NCBI RefSeq assembly: GCF_020176695.1
Contig: NZ_JAIWIA010000027.1
Coordinates: forward strand, 99,881 to 163,880
Direction: 5' to 3'
DNA: 64,000 nucleotides
Origin: Massilia sp. MS-15
GTDB taxonomy: Bacteria > Pseudomonadota > Gammaproteobacteria > Burkholderiales > Burkholderiaceae_D
Under the pieces are notes generated by a model. The model saw only the letters and a program-made list of their open reading frames with translations. It ran no database searches and was not told the DNA's origin. Of this stretch, positions 10,518 to 19,257 are shown piece after piece. The translations under genes and the position numbers were made by a program. Position 1 is the stretch's first letter; every line of letters begins with the position of its first letter.

Positions 10518-12048
10518 GAAAACGGGCTCCGTGCGGATTGGCGGCGATCTTGCGGCGCAGCAGGGGCGAGACGCGGTAACGGTCTTCGCCGTAGATGGTC
10601 GCCAGGTTGGCCAGCACCGCCACGATGTGCTCCAGCCCGACGCTGTCGGCCCAGGCCAGCGGTCCGCGCGGATAGTTGACGCCCTTCTGCATCGCGATGT
10701 CCACCGCGCGCGCGCTGCACACGCCCTGGTTGACCGCGTCGGCCGCTTCGTTGGCCAGCATGGCGACGGTGCGCATCACGGCCATGCCGGGCACGTCGTC
10801 CAGGCGCGTCACGGCAAAACCCGCCCCCTGGAACATGCCGACCACCGCGTTGTAGGCTTCGATGCTGCACTGGTCGGCTTTCGCCAGCGCGATGCGGGTG
10901 GCGCCGGCTGGGTCCAGCAGCAGGTCGTAGACGACGGTGTCGTCGTGCCAGCTTTCGGCGGCGCGCACGGTCGCGCTGCGGCCGTCGGTGAGATACACCG
11001 CGGCGCCCTGGCACACGAAGCCCGGCGTGCTGTCGAGGGTCTCTTCGCGGTGCAGCGCGTAGCCGGCAGCGCCGAGGCGCGCGGCCAGTGGGGCGAGCGC
11101 ATCGGACTCGTTGCCGGTGATCGACACCGATGCCGGCTTCGCTTGCGGCGCCTCCTGCTGCACCACGGGCTGCCCGGCGCCCTCGCCATAGCGGTAGAAG
11201 CCGCGGCCGGTCTTGCGTCCCAGGAAGCCGGCATTGACCAGCTCCTGCTGCAGGATCGATGGGGTAAAACGCGGGTCGCCGAAATAGGCGTCGTAGACCG
11301 AATTCGTGACCGAGAAGTTGACGTCGTGGCCGATCAGGTCCATCAGCTCGAAGGGTCCCATGCGGAAGCCCCCGCAGTCGCGCAGCACGGCGTCGATGGT
11401 GGCCGGCTCGCCGGCCTGTTCCAGCAGCAGGCGCAGGCTTTCCGCGTAATACGGGCGCGCCACGCGGTTGACGATGAAGCCCGGCGTCGATTTCGCATGC
11501 ACCGGGTTCTTGCCCCAGGCTTCGGCGGTGGCGTAGACGGTGTCGGCCACCGCCTTGTCGGTGGCGATGCCGCTGATGACTTCGACCAGCGCCATCAAGG
11601 GCACCGGATTGAAGAAGTGCATGCCGACCAGGCGTTCCGGCCGGCGCAGCTGCGCGGCGATGGCGGTCACCGAGATCGAGGAGGTATTCGTGGCCAGGAT
11701 GCAGTCCTCGGCCACGATGCTTTCCAGCTCGCCGAACAGGGCGCGCTTGACCTCCAGGTTCTCGACGATGGCTTCGACCACCAGCCTGGCCTGGCCCGCT
11801 TCCTGCAGGCTGCCGATGCGCCGCAGGCGCGCGCCCGCGGCGGCCGCCTCTTCCTGGCGCATGCGGCCCTTCTCGACCAGCCTGGCGTAGGTGGCCTGGA
11901 TGCCGGCGATCGCCTTGTCGGCCGCGTCAAGCCGGGTATCGAACAGCAGCACCGGGTGGCCGGCACTGGCCGCCACCTGGGCGATGCCGGAGCCCATGGC
12001 GCCGCTGCCGACGACGGCGACGACGCTGTCCTTCTCGAGTGCCTGCAT
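10510..12048 (-). CDS. paaH: 3-hydroxyadipyl-CoA dehydrogenase PaaH
   Basis: NAD-dependent oxidation of 3-hydroxyadipyl-CoA to 3-oxoadipyl-CoA. The 512-residue protein has an N-terminal Rossmann fold (VVGSGAMGSGIAQ, about 13-25), catalytic His144 in VGMHFFNPVPLM, the NTSS motif (121-124), and two C-terminal 3-hydroxyacyl-CoA dehydrogenase domains. The doubled C-terminus accounts for the extra length over short-form enzymes and is normal for PaaH of this group. The start at 12048 lies two bases after the paaG stop; the frame is open further upstream, but only antisense to known paaG codons. Confidence 0.94.
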   Translation of the reverse strand: MQALEKDSVVAVVGSGAMGSGIAQVAASAGHPVLLFDTRLDAADKAIAGIQATYARLVEKGRMRQEEAAAAGARLRRIGSLQEAGQARLVVEAIVENLEVKRALFGELESIVAEDCILATNTSSISVTAIAAQLRRPERLVGMHFFNPVPLMALVEVISGIATDKAVADTVYATAEAWGKNPVHAKSTPGFIVNRVARPYYAESLRLLLEQAGEPATIDAVLRDCGGFRMGPFELMDLIGHDVNFSVTNSVYDAYFGDPRFTPSILQQELVNAGFLGRKTGRGFYRYGEGAGQPVVQQEAPQAKPASVSITGNESDALAPLAARLGAAGYALHREETLDSTPGFVCQGAAVYLTDGRSATVRAAESWHDDTVVYDLLLDPAGATRIALAKADQCSIEAYNAVVGMFQGAGFAVTRLDDVPGMAVMRTVAMLANEAADAVNQGVCSARAVDIAMQKGVNYPRGPLAWADSVGLEHIVAVLANLATIYGEDRYRVSPLLRRKIAANPHGARFHA

Positions 12049-12050
12049 GC

Positions 12051-12842
12051 TTACTCTCCCTTGAACTGCGCCGGGCGCTTGGCGATGAAGGCGGCCACGC
12101 CTTCGCGGTAGTCGTGGCTGTAGCCCAGCTCGCGCATCATCTCGCCTTCCAGCTTGAGCTGCTCCGGCAGGGTGTTGGCCCAGCTGGCCTGCAAGGCCTT
12201 TTTCGTGAACGCCAGGCCTTTGGTCGGCGCGCTGGCGAAGTGCTCGGCCATGGCCATGGCCTGGTCCATCAGCGTTTCGTCCGGCACGCAGGCCCAGATC
12301 AGCCCCCACTCCTCGGCCTTCTCGGCCGTGAGCTTCTCGCCCAGCATGGCGAGACCCGTGGCGCGCGCCTGGCCGATCAGGCGCGGCAGATGCCAGGTGC
12401 CGCCGGTGTCCGGGATCAGGCCGAGTTTACAGAAGGCTTCGATGAAGCTGGCCGACTTCGCGGCCAGCACGATGTCGCAGGCCAGCGCCAGGTTGGCGCC
12501 GGCGCCGGCGGCCACGCCGTTCACGGCGCAGATCACCGGCATCGGCAGCGACTTCAGGGTCAGCACCAGGGGAGCGTAGAACTTCTCGACCGATTCGCCG
12601 AGGTCGACGCCGGGCGCGCCCGGGGCCACGGCGCGGTCCTGCAGGTCCTGGCCGGCGCAGAAGCCGCGGCCGGCGCCGGTGAGCACCAGCACGCGCGCCG
12701 ACTTGTCGGCCTGCAGCCTGTCGAGGGCGTCGCGCACTTCGAGGTGCATGGCCTGGGTGAAGCTGTTCAGGCGGTCGGGGCGGTTCAGGGTCAGGACGGC
12801 GATGCCGTTTTCGATCTTGAACTGGATGGATTCGTAGCGCAT
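12051..12842 (-). CDS. paaG: 1,2-epoxyphenylacetyl-CoA isomerase PaaG
   Basis: Crotonase-fold isomerase that turns the ring-1,2-epoxide into 2-oxepin-2(3H)-ylideneacetyl-CoA. It has 263 residues. Oxyanion-hole segments are GRGFCAGQDLQDR (about 59-71) and NGVAAGAGANLALACD (about 110-125), and the family feature GLIPDTGGTW follows. PaaF is the related crotonase of the same pathway; it would be the alternative name, but the GQDL and DTGGTW pattern and its place after paaE favour PaaG. No second crotonase gene is present in the cluster. Confidence 0.9.
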   Translation of the reverse strand: MRYESIQFKIENGIAVLTLNRPDRLNSFTQAMHLEVRDALDRLQADKSARVLVLTGAGRGFCAGQDLQDRAVAPGAPGVDLGESVEKFYAPLVLTLKSLPMPVICAVNGVAAGAGANLALACDIVLAAKSASFIEAFCKLGLIPDTGGTWHLPRLIGQARATGLAMLGEKLTAEKAEEWGLIWACVPDETLMDQAMAMAEHFASAPTKGLAFTKKALQASWANTLPEQLKLEGEMMRELGYSHDYREGVAAFIAKRPAQFKGE

Positions 12843-12869
12843 GGGGTCTCCGTATTCTTGTTGTCGGGC

Positions 12870-13946
12870 TTATTCCGCGATGTCGAAGTCGACCACCACC
12901 TTGTCGGTGATCGGAAAGCTCTGGCAGCTCAGCACGAAACCGCGCGCCACTTCATAGTCTTCGAGGGCGTAGTTGACGTCCATCTCCACCTGGCCATCCA
13001 GGACCTTGCAGCGGCAGGTCGAGCACACGCCGCCCTTGCACGAGTAGCGCATGTCGATGCCCGCGCGCAGGCCGGCGTCCAGCAGCGACTCCTTGTCCTT
13101 GTCCATCGTGAAACTGGCCGCGTTGCCGTCCATGATGACGGTGACTTCGGTCTGGTGCTGCGCGCCGGCGTCGATCTTGCGCGGCTTGTGCTCGTGCTTC
13201 GGGATGCTGGCGGCGAACAGCTCGATGCGGATCTGTTCCTTGGCCAGGCCGGCCGCCTGCAGCGAGCGCGAGACGCCGTGCATCATGTCTTCGGGGCCGC
13301 AGATGAAGGCCACGTCGATGTCGCGGATGTCGATCCAGTGCTTCAGGAAGTGGCCGCACTTCTCTTCGGTGATGCGGCCGTTGAACAGTTCGATGTCCTG
13401 CTGTTCGCGGCTCATCACGTAGACCAGCTTGAGCCGGTCCATGTACTGGTCCTTCAGGTCGGTCAGCTCGTCGCGGAAGATCACGCTGGACGAGGCGCGG
13501 TTGCCGTACACGACGGTGAAGCGGCTCTTCGGCTCGGCCAGCAGGGTGGTCTTCACGATCGACAGGATCGGGGTGATGCCGCTGCCGGCGGCGAAGGCCA
13601 GGTAGTGGCGCGCGCTGTGCGGGTCGAGCGGCACGTTGAAGTGGCCCATGGGCGGCATGACGTCCAGCGTGCTGCCGGGTTTCAGGTGCTCGTTGGCCCA
13701 GGTCGAGAACTGGCCGCCGTTCACGCGCTTGATCGCCACGCGCAGGGTATCGTCCTGCACCGCCGAACAGATCGAATAGGAACGGCGCACGTCTTCGCCG
13801 TCGATCATGGCGCGCAGGGTCAGGTGCTGGCCCTGCTGGTAGGCGAACTGCGCCTTGAGCTCGGACGGGACGTCGAAGGTGACGGCGATGGCGTCGCGGG
13901 TTTCATGCTTCACCTTGGCCACGCTCAGTGGATAGAATTTGCTCAT
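12870..13946 (-). CDS. paaE: phenylacetyl-CoA epoxidase reductase subunit PaaE
   Basis: Delivers electrons from NAD(P)H through FAD and an iron-sulfur centre to the PaaABCD oxygenase. The 358 residues contain an N-terminal FNR-like FAD domain (RRSYSICSA) and an NAD domain (YLAFAAGSGITPILSI). A C-terminal plant-type [2Fe-2S] ferredoxin follows, with cysteines in YSCKGGVCSTCRCKV and LSCQSF. The ATG at 13946 (MSKFYPLSVAKVKHET) begins homology; the frame runs open upstream into paaD territory. The gap to paaD is 16 bases. Confidence 0.95.
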   Translation of the reverse strand: MSKFYPLSVAKVKHETRDAIAVTFDVPSELKAQFAYQQGQHLTLRAMIDGEDVRRSYSICSAVQDDTLRVAIKRVNGGQFSTWANEHLKPGSTLDVMPPMGHFNVPLDPHSARHYLAFAAGSGITPILSIVKTTLLAEPKSRFTVVYGNRASSSVIFRDELTDLKDQYMDRLKLVYVMSREQQDIELFNGRITEEKCGHFLKHWIDIRDIDVAFICGPEDMMHGVSRSLQAAGLAKEQIRIELFAASIPKHEHKPRKIDAGAQHQTEVTVIMDGNAASFTMDKDKESLLDAGLRAGIDMRYSCKGGVCSTCRCKVLDGQVEMDVNYALEDYEVARGFVLSCQSFPITDKVVVDFDIAE

Positions 13947-13962
13947 CGGTCTCGGGGTGCCT

Positions 13963-14475
13963 TCAATGGCACTTGAAATAATCGAAAGGCTCGCGGCAGT
14001 CGAGGCACTTGTACAGGGCCTTGCAGGGCGTCGAGCCGAACTCGCTGGTGGGCTGGGTATGGGTGGAACCGCAGTGCGGGCAGGCCACGACCGGCGCCGG
14101 GCGGCGCCGGATGCCGGCATGCAGGCCGCTGATGTCGATCACCTGCTGGGCGGGCGGCGCGATGCCGTAGCTGGTCAAGGCGGCCTTGCCGGCCTCGCTC
14201 ATCCAGTCGGTGGTCCAGGCCGGCGACAGGCGGCTGGCGATGCGCACGTCCCGCAAGCCGTGCGACAGCAAGGCTTGCTTCACCGCGTCGGCGATCACCC
14301 CCATCGCCGGGCAGCCGGAATACGTCGGCGTGATCGTCACCACACAGGTGCCGCCTTCGAACGCGACCTCGCGCACGATGCCGAGGTCCACCACCGAGAT
14401 CACCGGGATCTCCGGATCGGCGACTTCGCCCAGCCAGTCCCAGACCTGCCCGGTGGTGATGCCGGCCGCGTTCAT
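13963..14475 (-). CDS. paaD: phenylacetate-CoA oxygenase assembly protein PaaD
   Basis: A 170-residue MIP18/DUF59-type protein thought to help install metal clusters in the epoxidase. The N-terminal DUF59 domain has DPEIPVISVVDLGIV and the TPTYSGCPAMGVI cysteine segment. The C-terminus is a zinc-ribbon-like region with cysteines in ACPHCGST, TPCKALYKCLDC and the final FDYFKCH. Its ATG overlaps the paaC stop codon (TAATG). Confidence 0.94.
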   Translation of the reverse strand: MNAAGITTGQVWDWLGEVADPEIPVISVVDLGIVREVAFEGGTCVVTITPTYSGCPAMGVIADAVKQALLSHGLRDVRIASRLSPAWTTDWMSEAGKAALTSYGIAPPAQQVIDISGLHAGIRRRPAPVVACPHCGSTHTQPTSEFGSTPCKALYKCLDCREPFDYFKCH

Positions 14476-15239
14476 TACCACTGCGCTCCCGGGTAGGCGC
14501 GCTGCAGGAACTGCATCTCGGCCAGGATGTAGCCGAGGCGCTCGCTGTGGCGTCCCTGCTTGCCGCCGCGCTGCATCCAGGCGTCCGGCGAAGGCATCGA
14601 CAGCGTCGCTTCGGCGAAGACTTCCGCCATGTGCCCGAAGCAGGCCTGGCGCAGCGCATCGGCGGCCGGGGCCACGCCCTGCGCCACCATGGCCTCGTCG
14701 ACGGCGTCGTAGAGGAACATCTCGCCGCTGTACATCCACAGCTCGTCCAGCGCCGCCTGCATCCTGGCGCGGCTGGCCTCGGTGCCGTCGCCCAGGCGCA
14801 CCACCAGGTCGCCGGAACGGCGCAGGTGGTAGGTCACTTCCTTGATCGACTTCTGCGCGATCTCGGCGATGCGCGCGTCCTTGGCCCGGGCCAGGCCGTC
14901 CATCAGGAAGTAGTGCCAGGTATCGAACAGGAACTGGCGCACCATGACCTCGGCATAGCTGCCGTTGGGCTGCTCGACCAGCAGGCAGTTGCGGTACTCA
15001 TGGGCATCGCGGTGGAAGGCCAGGCGGTCTTCGTCGCGGCCACGGCCTTCCAGCTCGCCGGCATAGGTGAGCCACATGCGGGTCTGGCCCAGCAGGTCGA
15101 GGGCGACGTTGGACAGGGCCATGTCTTCTTCCAGGGCCGGTCCCTTGCCGACCAGCTGGCACAGCTGCTGGGACAGGATCAGGGCGTTGTCGCCCTGGCG
15201 CAGCAGGTACTCGATCTTTGCGTCCACAGCGGTACTCAC
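14475..15239 (-). CDS. paaC: phenylacetyl-CoA epoxidase structural subunit PaaC
   Basis: Ferritin-like four-helix protein (254 residues) that forms the heterodimer core with PaaA but lacks a working diiron site in known homologs. Typical segments are LSNVALDLLGQTRMWLTYAG, VRQFLFDTWHYFLMDGLA and IKEVTYHLRRSGDLVVRLGDGT. It overlaps paaB by four bases (ATGA) at its start and paaD by one base at its end. Confidence 0.95.
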   Translation of the reverse strand: MSTAVDAKIEYLLRQGDNALILSQQLCQLVGKGPALEEDMALSNVALDLLGQTRMWLTYAGELEGRGRDEDRLAFHRDAHEYRNCLLVEQPNGSYAEVMVRQFLFDTWHYFLMDGLARAKDARIAEIAQKSIKEVTYHLRRSGDLVVRLGDGTEASRARMQAALDELWMYSGEMFLYDAVDEAMVAQGVAPAADALRQACFGHMAEVFAEATLSMPSPDAWMQRGGKQGRHSERLGYILAEMQFLQRAYPGAQW

Positions 15240-15520
15240 AGGTTCTTGACTTCTTCCGGCATCGGGAAGAAGGTCGGGTGGCGGTAGACCTTGCTGTTGG
15301 CCGGCTCGAACAGCGCTTCCTTGTCGTTCGGGCTGCTGGCCACGATGTCCTGGGCGCGCACGACCCAGATCGATACGCCTTCATTGCGGCGGGTGTAGAC
15401 ATCGCGCGCGTTGTTGACCGCCATTTCGGCGTCAGGGGCGTGCAGGCTGCCGACGTGCTTGTGGGCCAGTCCGTGCTGGCTGCGGATGAAGACTTCCCAC
15501 AGGGGCCATTCTTTGCTCAT
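15236..15520 (-). CDS. paaB: phenylacetyl-CoA epoxidase subunit PaaB
   Basis: A 94-residue small subunit that bridges PaaAC dimers. It begins WPLWEVFIRSQHGLAHKHVG and carries NARDVYTRRNEGVSIWVV, both typical of PaaB. It overlaps paaC by four bases. The gap to paaA is 81 bases, wider than any other in the epoxidase group, and contains a REP-like palindrome. Confidence 0.95.
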   Translation of the reverse strand: MSKEWPLWEVFIRSQHGLAHKHVGSLHAPDAEMAVNNARDVYTRRNEGVSIWVVRAQDIVASSPNDKEALFEPANSKVYRHPTFFPMPEEVKNL

Positions 15521-15564
15521 TCTGTTCTCCGTGTATTTCTTATGGACGAGTGATGCTGAAGCAG

Positions 15565-15600
15565 GTTGAACGCGTGGGCGGGAGACCCGCCCACCCTACG
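15565..15600 (-). repeat. REP-like palindrome, copy 2, inside the paa operon
   Basis: GTTGAACGCGTGGGCGG, a short loop, then CCGCCCACCCTACG. It is the same element as at 1830 but in the opposite orientation. It fills most of the paaA-paaB gap, starting two bases beyond the paaA stop codon, and would appear in the mRNA as a hairpin. Confidence 0.75.
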
Positions 15601-15601
15601 A

Positions 15602-16591
15602 TCAAGCAGCGGCCTTGCGGGCGGCCTGCTTGTCGGCGTGGGCGACCAGGGCGTCGCGGAACCATGCGCCGTCTTCGTAGGCCTTCACGCGGGTGCGCAG
15701 GCGCTCGCGGTTGCAGGGGCCGTTGCCCTTCAGGACGTTGTGGAACTCGCTCCAGTCGATCTCGCCGAAATCGTAGGAGCCGCGCGCTTCGTTCCATTTC
15801 AGGTCGGGATCGGGGATGGTCAGGCCCAGGTATTCGGCCTGCGGCACGGTCTGGTCGACCATGCGCTGGCGCAGCTCGTCGTTCGAGAACAGCTTGATGC
15901 GCCAGGCGGTGGACTGGGCGCTGTTGACCGATTCGGCATCCGACGGGCCGAACATCATCAGGGACGGCCACCACCAGCGGTTCAGCGCATCCTGGGCCAT
16001 CGCCTTCTGCTCAGGCGTGCCCCTGGCCAGCGCCATCATGATGTCGTAGCCCTGGCGCGCGTGGAAGGACTCTTCCTTGCAGACGCGCACCATGGCGCGC
16101 GCGTACGGACCGTAGGAGCAGCGGCACAGCGGGATCTGGTTGATGATGGCCGAGCCGTCGACCAGCCAGCCGATGGCGCCCATGTCGGCCCAGCTCAGGG
16201 TCGGGTAATTGAAGATGCTCGAATACTTCGCCTTGCCGGCGTGCAGGGCCTGCAGCAGCTCGTCGCGCGACACGCCCAGCGTTTCGGCGGCGCTGTACAG
16301 GTAGAGGCCATGGCCGGCCTCGTCCTGGATCTTGGCCAGCAGCACCGACTTGCGCTGCAGGGTCGGGGCGCGCGTGACCCAGTTCCCTTCCGGGAGCTGG
16401 CCCACGATCTCGCTGTGCGCGTGCTGCGAGATCTGGCGGATCAGGGTCTTGCGATAGGCCTCGGGCATCCAGTCCTTGGGCTCGATCTTGATGCCGGCGT
16501 CGATGCGCGCCTGGAACGCCGCTTCCTCGGCGCTCATGTCTTCCTCGGTACGAACTTTCTTGAGTCCGGTCTCCACCATTTGTGCGTACAT
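15602..16591 (-). CDS. paaA: phenylacetyl-CoA epoxidase catalytic subunit PaaA
   Basis: The diiron oxygenase subunit that puts an epoxide on the aromatic ring of phenylacetyl-CoA. The 329-residue protein has the ferritin-like helices with [17 protein letters not shown] and [11 protein letters not shown], which carry the iron-binding Glu and Glu-x-x-His residues. The ATG at 16591 is supported by GGAG seven bases upstream and by the family start MYAQMVETG; an in-frame start further up would run across the promoter. First gene of the operon. Confidence 0.96.
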   Translation of the reverse strand: MYAQMVETGLKKVRTEEDMSAEEAAFQARIDAGIKIEPKDWMPEAYRKTLIRQISQHAHSEIVGQLPEGNWVTRAPTLQRKSVLLAKIQDEAGHGLYLYSAAETLGVSRDELLQALHAGKAKYSSIFNYPTLSWADMGAIGWLVDGSAIINQIPLCRCSYGPYARAMVRVCKEESFHARQGYDIMMALARGTPEQKAMAQDALNRWWWPSLMMFGPSDAESVNSAQSTAWRIKLFSNDELRQRMVDQTVPQAEYLGLTIPDPDLKWNEARGSYDFGEIDWSEFHNVLKGNGPCNRERLRTRVKAYEDGAWFRDALVAHADKQAARKAAA

Positions 16592-16685
16592 GTCTGGTCT
16601 CCGTTGCAAACCTACTGAATCCATAATACGATACAAAAAATCGGATGTACACCAAAATTTTGAATCATATTGAGAAGATGGCGCC
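16592..16685. promoter_or_regulatory. divergent paaA/paaX control region
   Basis: This 94-base gap is much more A+T-rich than its surroundings. It contains TGAATC twice in the same orientation (16616-16621 and 16661-16666); the known PaaX operator is built from TGATTC/GAATCA half-sites. CGAT and ATCG flank an A-rich loop around 16629-16643. For the minus strand, TTGGTG and TATCGT, 16 bases apart, are possible -35 and -10 elements of paaA. These are readings by eye. Confidence 0.45.
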
Positions 16686-17624
16686 ATGACAATTCCTACC
16701 AGCGGTACGACGAGTGGCGAGTGGGTCGCCGGCTACCTGGCCACCGATCCGCCGCGCCATAAATCGCTGGTGATGACCCTGTGCGGGGACGCCATCGCCC
16801 CGCATGGCGGCGCCTTCTGGCTGGGCAGCATGATCGAGCTGCTGGGCCCGCTGGGGGTGTCCGACCGCCTGGTGCGCACCAGCGTGTTCCGCCTGGTGCA
16901 GGACGGCTGGCTGGTGGCCAGCCGCGAGGGCCGGCGCAGCCGCTACGCGCTGGAACCGGCGTCGCTGCCGCGCCTGGCGCGCGCCAACCGCCGCATCTAT
17001 TCCCCCCCCAGGCTGGACTGGGACGGCCGCTGGACCTTCGTGCTGGCGCCCAGCGGCAGCATCGACGGCGAGCTGCGCGCGCAGCTGCGCAAGGAGCTCG
17101 AATGGGAGGGCTTCGCGATGCTGGCCACCGGCGTGATGGCGCATCCGGCGCCGGCGCCGGATACGCTGCGCGACATCGTGGCGCGCAGCGGCGCGGCCGG
17201 CAGGGTGTACGCGTGCACGGCGGCCGAGCTGCCCGGCGTCGGGGCGCGTCCGCTGCCCGATCTGGTGGGTGATGGCTGGGACCTGTCGGCCGTGGCCGCG
17301 GCCTACCGCCAGTTCATCGCCCGCTTCACGCCGTTGCTGGCGCTGCTGGAAGCGGACACCCTGCTCGCCCCCCAGGATGCCTTCGCGATCCGCAGCCTGC
17401 TGATCCATGCCTACCGCCGCGTGCAGCTGCATGATCCGATGCTGCCGGTGGCGCTGCTGCCCCAGCCCTGGCCCGGCACCGACGCCTATGCGCTGGCCAG
17501 GCGCATCTACCTGCTGACCTGGGCGCGCGCCGAGGAGCACGTGCTGGCCATGCTGCGCAGGGAAGACGACACGACGGCGCCGGCCGATGGCGATTTCTAC
17601 CGGCGCTTCGGCGGACTGGCGTGA
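16686..17624 (+). CDS. paaX: phenylacetic acid degradation repressor PaaX
   Basis: Repressor released by phenylacetyl-CoA. The 312-residue product begins with a winged-helix domain (about 25-90: [31 protein letters not shown] and the wing EGRRSRYAL). The central PaaX domain follows ([24 protein letters not shown]), then the C-terminal domain ([20 protein letters not shown]). It is divergent from paaA, so it can control both promoters from the short gap. Confidence 0.94.
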   Translation: MTIPTSGTTSGEWVAGYLATDPPRHKSLVMTLCGDAIAPHGGAFWLGSMIELLGPLGVSDRLVRTSVFRLVQDGWLVASREGRRSRYALEPASLPRLARANRRIYSPPRLDWDGRWTFVLAPSGSIDGELRAQLRKELEWEGFAMLATGVMAHPAPAPDTLRDIVARSGAAGRVYACTAAELPGVGARPLPDLVGDGWDLSAVAAAYRQFIARFTPLLALLEADTLLAPQDAFAIRSLLIHAYRRVQLHDPMLPVALLPQPWPGTDAYALARRIYLLTWARAEEHVLAMLRREDDTTAPADGDFYRRFGGLA

Positions 17625-17692
17625 AATCCGGCGGCGCCGCGGAAAACTAGTATGATCACCATTTTCCGCATTTTCCAGACGACAGGATACCC

Positions 17693-18838
17693 ATGTCTAT
17701 CAAGATCAGCAGCCAGTTCGACGCTGGCGCCATCGAGGTCGTGAACGCTACCAGCGCGAACGCCATCGACCTGAACATCCGCAAGGACTCGCACGCCGAT
17801 ATCGTCCAGTGGTTCTACTTCCGCCTGCAGGGCGCGCAAGGCCAGGCCTGCAGCATCCGCTTCCTGAATGCGGGCCAGGCCGCCTATCCGGCCGGCTGGG
17901 AAGGCTACCAGGCGATGGCGAGCTACGACCGCGTGAACTGGTTCCGCGTGCCGACCTCCTACGACGGCCAGGTGATGACGATCGAGCACACCCCGGGCAT
18001 GGACAGCGTCTACTACGCCTATTTCGAGCCGTATTCGTGGGAACGGCACCTGGAGCTGCTCGACCGCGCCCAGATGTCCGAGCACGTGCGCATGCTGGAC
18101 CTCGGCTCCACCGTCGACGGCCGCGACCTGAACATGCTGGTGATCGGCGAACCCGCGCCTGAAAAGAAGAAGGTGTGGGTGATCGCACGCCAGCACCCGG
18201 GCGAGACCATGGCCGAGTGGTTCGTCGAAGGCATGCTCGACGCCCTGCTCGACCCGGCCCACCCGTTCGGGCGCCAGTTATTGAATGAGTCGGTGTTCTA
18301 CGTGGTGCCGAACATGAACCCGGACGGCTCGGTGCGCGGCAACCTGCGCACCAACGCGGCCGGCGCCAACCTGAACCGCGAGTGGATGAACCCGTCGATG
18401 GAGCGCAGCCCGGAAGTGTTCCTGGTGCTCCAGAAGATGCATGAGACGGGCGTCGACCTGTGCCTGGACGTGCACGGTGACGAGGGCCTGCCCTACGTGT
18501 TCGTGGCCGGCAGCGAATCGCTCCCGACCTGGACCGAGGCCCAGGCGGCGCAGCAGAAGCGCTTCATCGAGGACTTCAAGATCGCCAGCCCGGACTTCCA
18601 GGACGTGCACGGCTACGGCGCCACGCCCTTCACCGACGAGACCCTGACCATGGGTTCGTCGCACGTCACGCACGCCTTCGGCTGTCTGTCGCTGACGCTG
18701 GAGCTGCCGTTCAAGGACAATGCCAACGACCCCGACCCGCAGGTGGGCTGGGACGGCGCCCGCAGCGCGCGCCTCGGCGCCGCGGTGCTGCAGCCGGTGC
18801 TGAACGCCGTGCGCGCACTGGGCGCGCAGCAGGAGTAA
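17693..18838 (+). CDS. M14-family cytosolic zinc carboxypeptidase
   Basis: A 381-residue metallocarboxypeptidase with no signal peptide. The N-terminal beta-rich domain (about 1-115) is typical of cytosolic carboxypeptidases related to deglutamylases. The catalytic domain follows. Zinc ligands are His168 and Glu171 (RQHPGETMAEW) and His261 (LDVHGDEG). The substrate-binding segments NMNPDGSVRGN and GANLNREW and the catalytic glutamate in LTLELPFK are present. A possible -10 TATGAT stands at 17651-17656. Bacterial members have no settled substrate. It is followed after three bases by a small gene, so the two probably share a message. Confidence 0.88.
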   Translation: MSIKISSQFDAGAIEVVNATSANAIDLNIRKDSHADIVQWFYFRLQGAQGQACSIRFLNAGQAAYPAGWEGYQAMASYDRVNWFRVPTSYDGQVMTIEHTPGMDSVYYAYFEPYSWERHLELLDRAQMSEHVRMLDLGSTVDGRDLNMLVIGEPAPEKKKVWVIARQHPGETMAEWFVEGMLDALLDPAHPFGRQLLNESVFYVVPNMNPDGSVRGNLRTNAAGANLNREWMNPSMERSPEVFLVLQKMHETGVDLCLDVHGDEGLPYVFVAGSESLPTWTEAQAAQQKRFIEDFKIASPDFQDVHGYGATPFTDETLTMGSSHVTHAFGCLSLTLELPFKDNANDPDPQVGWDGARSARLGAAVLQPVLNAVRALGAQQE

Positions 18839-18841
18839 GCG

Positions 18842-19078
18842 ATGAGCGTGTTCTCCGCGCCGGTGTTCGACGCCACCGTGGTGTTCGAAGGCCAGGAACT
18901 GTTCAAGGGCCGCGGAGCGGCCCAGACCTGGGCGGAAAAGGTGGCCAGGGAGCTGGAAACCCCGGTGGCGGTCGAGAAGATCGGCACCGGCTGGGCCCTG
19001 ACGGCCACCCTCGACGGCGCGCCGGTGGCCTGGGGCATCTACGGCCAGCGCCTGAGCAGGATCGAGCAGGCCCGCTGA
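18842..19078 (+). CDS. small hypothetical protein after the carboxypeptidase
   Basis: A 78-residue protein that I do not recognise. It has no signal peptide, membrane segment or cysteine. It is alternately charged and predicted to be a small alpha/beta fold (VVFEGQELFKGRGAAQTWAEKVAREL, in which the second half looks helical, then GWALTATLDGAPVAWGIY). Coding is supported by its position three bases after the M14 stop and by a composition unlike antisense frames. It may be a partner of the carboxypeptidase, or unrelated. Confidence 0.65.
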   Translation: MSVFSAPVFDATVVFEGQELFKGRGAAQTWAEKVARELETPVAVEKIGTGWALTATLDGAPVAWGIYGQRLSRIEQAR

Positions 19079-19083
19079 ATCCC

Positions 19084-19147
19084 GTAGGGTGGGCGGCTCC
19101 ATCCGGTACGCCGCATTGCCTGCAGTGGATGCGCCGCCCACGCGTTC
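19084..19147 (+). repeat. REP-like palindrome, copy 3 (long-loop form)
   Basis: GTAGGGTGGGCGGC at the left and GCCGCCCACGCGTTC at the right, with about 35 bases of unrelated sequence between them. Together with the next copy, which is inverted, it forms a pair between convergent genes. Confidence 0.7.
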
Positions 19148-19187
19148 GGCCAGCGTGGAAGCGGACGTCACGCCTGTTCATGCGCGA

Positions 19188-19257
19188 GTTGAACGCGTGG
19201 GCGGCGCCAGCATCCGTTGCCACGCACGTTCCACGGTGAAGCCGCCCACCCTACGGG
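19188..19257 (-). repeat. REP-like palindrome, copy 4 (long-loop form, inverted)
   Basis: GTTGAACGCGTGGGCGGC and GCCGCCCACCCTACGG flank a loop of about 36 bases. The orientation is opposite to copy 3. The right arm runs into the 3' end of the following minus-strand gene, so the last codons of that gene (TRARYP) are partly made of repeat sequence. Confidence 0.7.

Noticed and set aside
16616..16667. A full PaaX operator of the E. coli type
   Set aside because: Only two TGAATC half-sites in direct orientation were found; the expected inverted pair at the right spacing is not present. Kept only as part of the general control region.
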